7,276 bases of DNA, taken from positions 1 through 7,276 of the forward strand of contig JAICRS010000153.1 of NCBI GenBank assembly GCA_025966335.1. Reading direction: 5' to 3'. This document shows positions 5,521 to 7,276 of this stretch, piece by piece. How positions within the stretch are numbered: the stretch's first letter is position 1; every line of letters starts with the position of its first letter. This DNA is from Nocardioidaceae bacterium. GTDB lineage: Bacteria > Actinomycetota > Actinomycetes > Propionibacteriales > Nocardioidaceae. The notes under the pieces are model-generated. The model had not been told where the DNA came from and did no database searches. It worked only from the letters and a program-made list of their open reading frames with translations. The position numbers and the translations under genes are program-made.

Positions 5521-7091
5521 ACCACCTCGAGCACGGCCTGGGCGGCGTTGTGCCCACCGATGCCGCTGACCGCTCCGCCACGCCGGGCCCCGGCGCCGCA
5601 GAGCAGCACGTTCGGCACCTCGGTGGCGACGCCCCACCGCTGCGCGGGGGTCTCGAGCCGTGACCGGTTCGGCGCCCAGGGCCAGGCGAGGTCGCCGTGG
5701 AAGATGTGCCCGCCGGGCATCGCCAGGGCCTCGTCGACGTCCTGGGGCGCCTTGGCCTCGAGGCACGGTGTGCCGTTCGCGTCGAGCGCGAGGCATCCCT
5801 CGATCGGCTCCTCGAGGTGCTCGTTGATCGCGTCCAGCGCGCGGCCGACGGCCTCGTCGCGCTGAGCCTCGACATCGACCTCGAACAGGGTGGCGGGCGT
5901 GTGCACCCCGAAGTAGGTCAGCGTGTGCATGCCCTGCTCGGCGAGGTTGCCCAGGATGGACGGGTCGGTCAGCGAGTGGCAGTACAGCTCACCGGGCTGC
6001 TTGGTGGGCAGCCGACCCGCGGCGGCCTCGTCGTAGGCCGTCTGCAGCTGGCTGTAGTCCTCGGCGACGTGATAGGTCCCCGCGAACGCCACCGCCGGGT
6101 CCATTCCGGACCGCAGCCGGGGCAACCGGGAGAGCAGGAGGTTCACCTTCAGCTGTGCGCCCTCGGGGCGTTCACCGGGCTGCTCGCCGAGCAGCACCTG
6201 GAGCACCCACGGCGCGACGTTCGAGAGCACCCAGTCGGCCTGCACGGTGTGCTCCCGATCGCCGTCGTGCCAGGTGACCTCGGCCGCGGTCCCGTCCGAC
6301 TCGATCCGGCTGACGCCCGCGTCGGTGACGATCTCCGCGCCGGCGCGGCGGGCGGCTGCCGCGAGCGCGTCGCTGACCGCACCCATCCCGCCGACCGGGA
6401 CCCGCCACTCGCCGGTGCCGTTGCCGACCAGGTGGTAGAGGAAGCACCGGTTCTGGACCAATGAGGTGTCGTTCATCGACGCGAACGTGCCGATCAGCGC
6501 ATCGGTCGCCACCACGCCGCGGACGGTGTCGTCACGGAACCGCTCCTCGACCACCTGGCCCAGCGGGTGCTCGACGAGGGCGTCCCACACCTCGGCCTTG
6601 ACCTGGCCCTGGATCTCGCGTGCGGTGTGCAACGGTGAGAGCAGGGTCGGCGCGACGACCTGGGCGAAGTCCGAGACCTCCCCGTAGAACTTGCGCCAGG
6701 CGTCGTACTCCTCGTCCGACCCGGTCAGCTTCCGGAACGACTCCGCGGTGAGCGTGCCCTCGGGTCGTTCCACGAGCAGCCCGGTGGGGGAGCCGTCGCG
6801 AATGACCGGGGTGTACGACGCGGTGGTCCGCGACAGCAGGTCGAGGTCCAGGCCGAGGTCACTGATGATCTGCTCGGGCATCAGGCTGACCAGGTAGGAG
6901 TAGCGCGAGAGCCGCGCCTCGAGGCCGGCGAACGCCTGGGCGCTCACGGCGGCACCGCCGGTGTGCGGGAGTCGCTCGAGCAGCAGCGTGGAGACGCCGG
7001 CCCGGGCCAGGTAGGCCGCGGCGACCAGGCCGTTGTGGCCGCCTCCGACGATGACGACGTCGTACTTCTCGTTCCGGCTCGCTGAGTTCAC
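5508..7091 (-). CDS. FAD-dependent oxidoreductase, PYROXD2 / phytoene desaturase-like
   Basis: This is a 527-residue flavoprotein. An N-terminal Rossmann fold binds FAD: YDVVIVGGGHNGLVAAAYLA (residues 10-29, GxGxxG) ending at acidic E39 (LLLER), followed by HTGGAAVS. The middle holds a substrate/cap region, including PVGGMGAVSDALAAAARRAG and a second nucleotide-fold strand near ADWVLSNVAP. The C-terminal FAD motif is VPNVLLCGAGARRGGAVSGI plus GGHNAAQAVLE. Length and motif order fit the COG1233 phytoene dehydrogenase-like group, closest by eye to PYROXD2. No other carotenoid gene is nearby, so a role in carotenoid synthesis is not supported and the substrate is unknown. The start is a GTG (7089-7091); the SD is poor (AGG almost adjacent, GGCAGG about 13 bases away), so the start is uncertain. 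It converges on rskA and is divergent from the right-edge gene. Confidence 0.9.
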   Translation of the reverse strand: MNSASRNEKYDVVIVGGGHNGLVAAAYLARAGVSTLLLERLPHTGGAAVSAQAFAGLEARLSRYSYLVSLMPEQIISDLGLDLDLLSRTTASYTPVIRDGSPTGLLVERPEGTLTAESFRKLTGSDEEYDAWRKFYGEVSDFAQVVAPTLLSPLHTAREIQGQVKAEVWDALVEHPLGQVVEERFRDDTVRGVVATDALIGTFASMNDTSLVQNRCFLYHLVGNGTGEWRVPVGGMGAVSDALAAAARRAGAEIVTDAGVSRIESDGTAAEVTWHDGDREHTVQADWVLSNVAPWVLQVLLGEQPGERPEGAQLKVNLLLSRLPRLRSGMDPAVAFAGTYHVAEDYSQLQTAYDEAAAGRLPTKQPGELYCHSLTDPSILGNLAEQGMHTLTYFGVHTPATLFEVDVEAQRDEAVGRALDAINEHLEEPIEGCLALDANGTPCLEAKAPQDVDEALAMPGGHIFHGDLAWPWAPNRSRLETPAQRWGVATEVPNVLLCGAGARRGGAVSGIGGHNAAQAVLEVVRAR

Positions 7092-7199
7092 GCCTGCACG
7101 CTACCTGCCGCCACGACGCCCCGACGGGCACGTTGTGGAATGTTAAAGATTCAACCAGTGTTGTGCCGGACAACGAACCGACCTAGGAGTGTGGACCGT
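7092..7199. other. Divergent intergenic region between the oxidoreductase and right-edge genes
   Basis: This 108-bp gap should hold promoters for both genes. It has an AT-rich core (TGTTAAAGATTC, 7141-7152), a dyad GTTGT-N5-ACAAC (7160-7174), a GTTGTG repeat at 7132-7137 and 7160-7165, and an AGGAG ribosome site (7185-7189) ten bases before the right-hand ATG. I could not assign -35/-10 pairs with confidence. Confidence 0.4.
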
Positions 7200-7276
7200 A
7201 TGCCAGCCGTCACCGTCGACGACCTCACCGTTCTCCCGCGGATCAAGGCGCCAGGACTGGGCGACACGGTCCGGCC
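7200..7276 (+). CDS. 5' end of a gene, possibly a pirin-family protein (cut by window edge)
   Basis: An ATG at 7200-7202, with AGGAG ten bases upstream, opens a frame that stays open to the edge (25 full codons): PAVTVDDLTVLPRIKAPGLG and onward. The pattern 'V.DDLTVLPRI..P' resembles the N-terminus of actinobacterial pirin-like cupin proteins, but this is recognition from memory over a very short stretch. An in-frame GTG at 7191 is only one base from the SD and is unlikely to be the start. The catalytic cupin part lies outside the window. Confidence 0.5.
   Translation, partial: MPAVTVDDLTVLPRIKAPGLGDTVR

Noticed and set aside
4696..5796. Long open frame (366 codons) on the minus strand across sigK, rskA and the oxidoreductase end
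   Set aside because: Arg-rich with no recognisable domain; it lies opposite or out of frame with three well-supported genes.
5697..6464. Open frame of 255 codons on the plus strand within the oxidoreductase gene
   Set aside because: Antisense shadow with no family motif; the minus-strand frame has clear FAD-binding motifs at both ends.

Overview
The window reads as a piece of high-GC actinobacterial chromosome. Coding regions use almost only G/C-ending codons, several starts are GTG, and the gene set includes a SigK/RskA pair, a DUF5937-ArsR regulator and a PP2C phosphatase. A Nocardioidaceae-like organism is a reasonable guess, but the sequence does not fix a genus. I see no insertion sequence, CRISPR array, phage gene or toxin-antitoxin pair; this looks like ordinary chromosome with some unusual palindromes between genes.

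Layout from left to right: (1) the 3' part of a PP2C-type Ser/Thr phosphatase gene (+), facing (2) an MFS permease gene (-). (3) A DUF5937 + winged-helix ArsR-type regulator (+) is divergent from the permease. A perfect 8-bp inverted repeat (ATGTTTCG-N8-CGAAACAT) covers the regulator's Shine-Dalgarno and runs into its start codon, suggesting a regulator that controls itself and the exporter. (4) A tRNA-Lys(CUU) gene (-) faces the regulator across a hairpin. (5) A 172-bp gap holds a probable tRNA promoter and a large nested palindrome. (6) A two-gene operon (-) encodes an SdpR-like ArsR repressor and an AHSA1/SRPBCC protein. (7) Divergent from it, a sigK-rskA operon (+) encodes an ECF sigma factor and its membrane-anchored zinc anti-sigma factor, coupled by an ATGA overlap. 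(8) A PYROXD2/CrtI-like FAD oxidoreductase gene (-) converges on rskA; the two TAG stop codons share one CTAG palindrome in the loop of a perfect 9-bp hairpin. (9) A divergent gene starts at the right edge, perhaps a pirin-family protein.

The window holds three self-contained regulatory modules: regulator with permease, repressor with SRPBCC protein, and sigma with anti-sigma factor. They are separated by compact convergent junctions. At all three such junctions a stem-loop carries a stop codon in its loop. I found no convincing new multi-gene system. The most unusual items are the nested palindrome at 3082-3179, the shared-stop hairpin at 5497-5520 and the regulator operator at 1877-1900.
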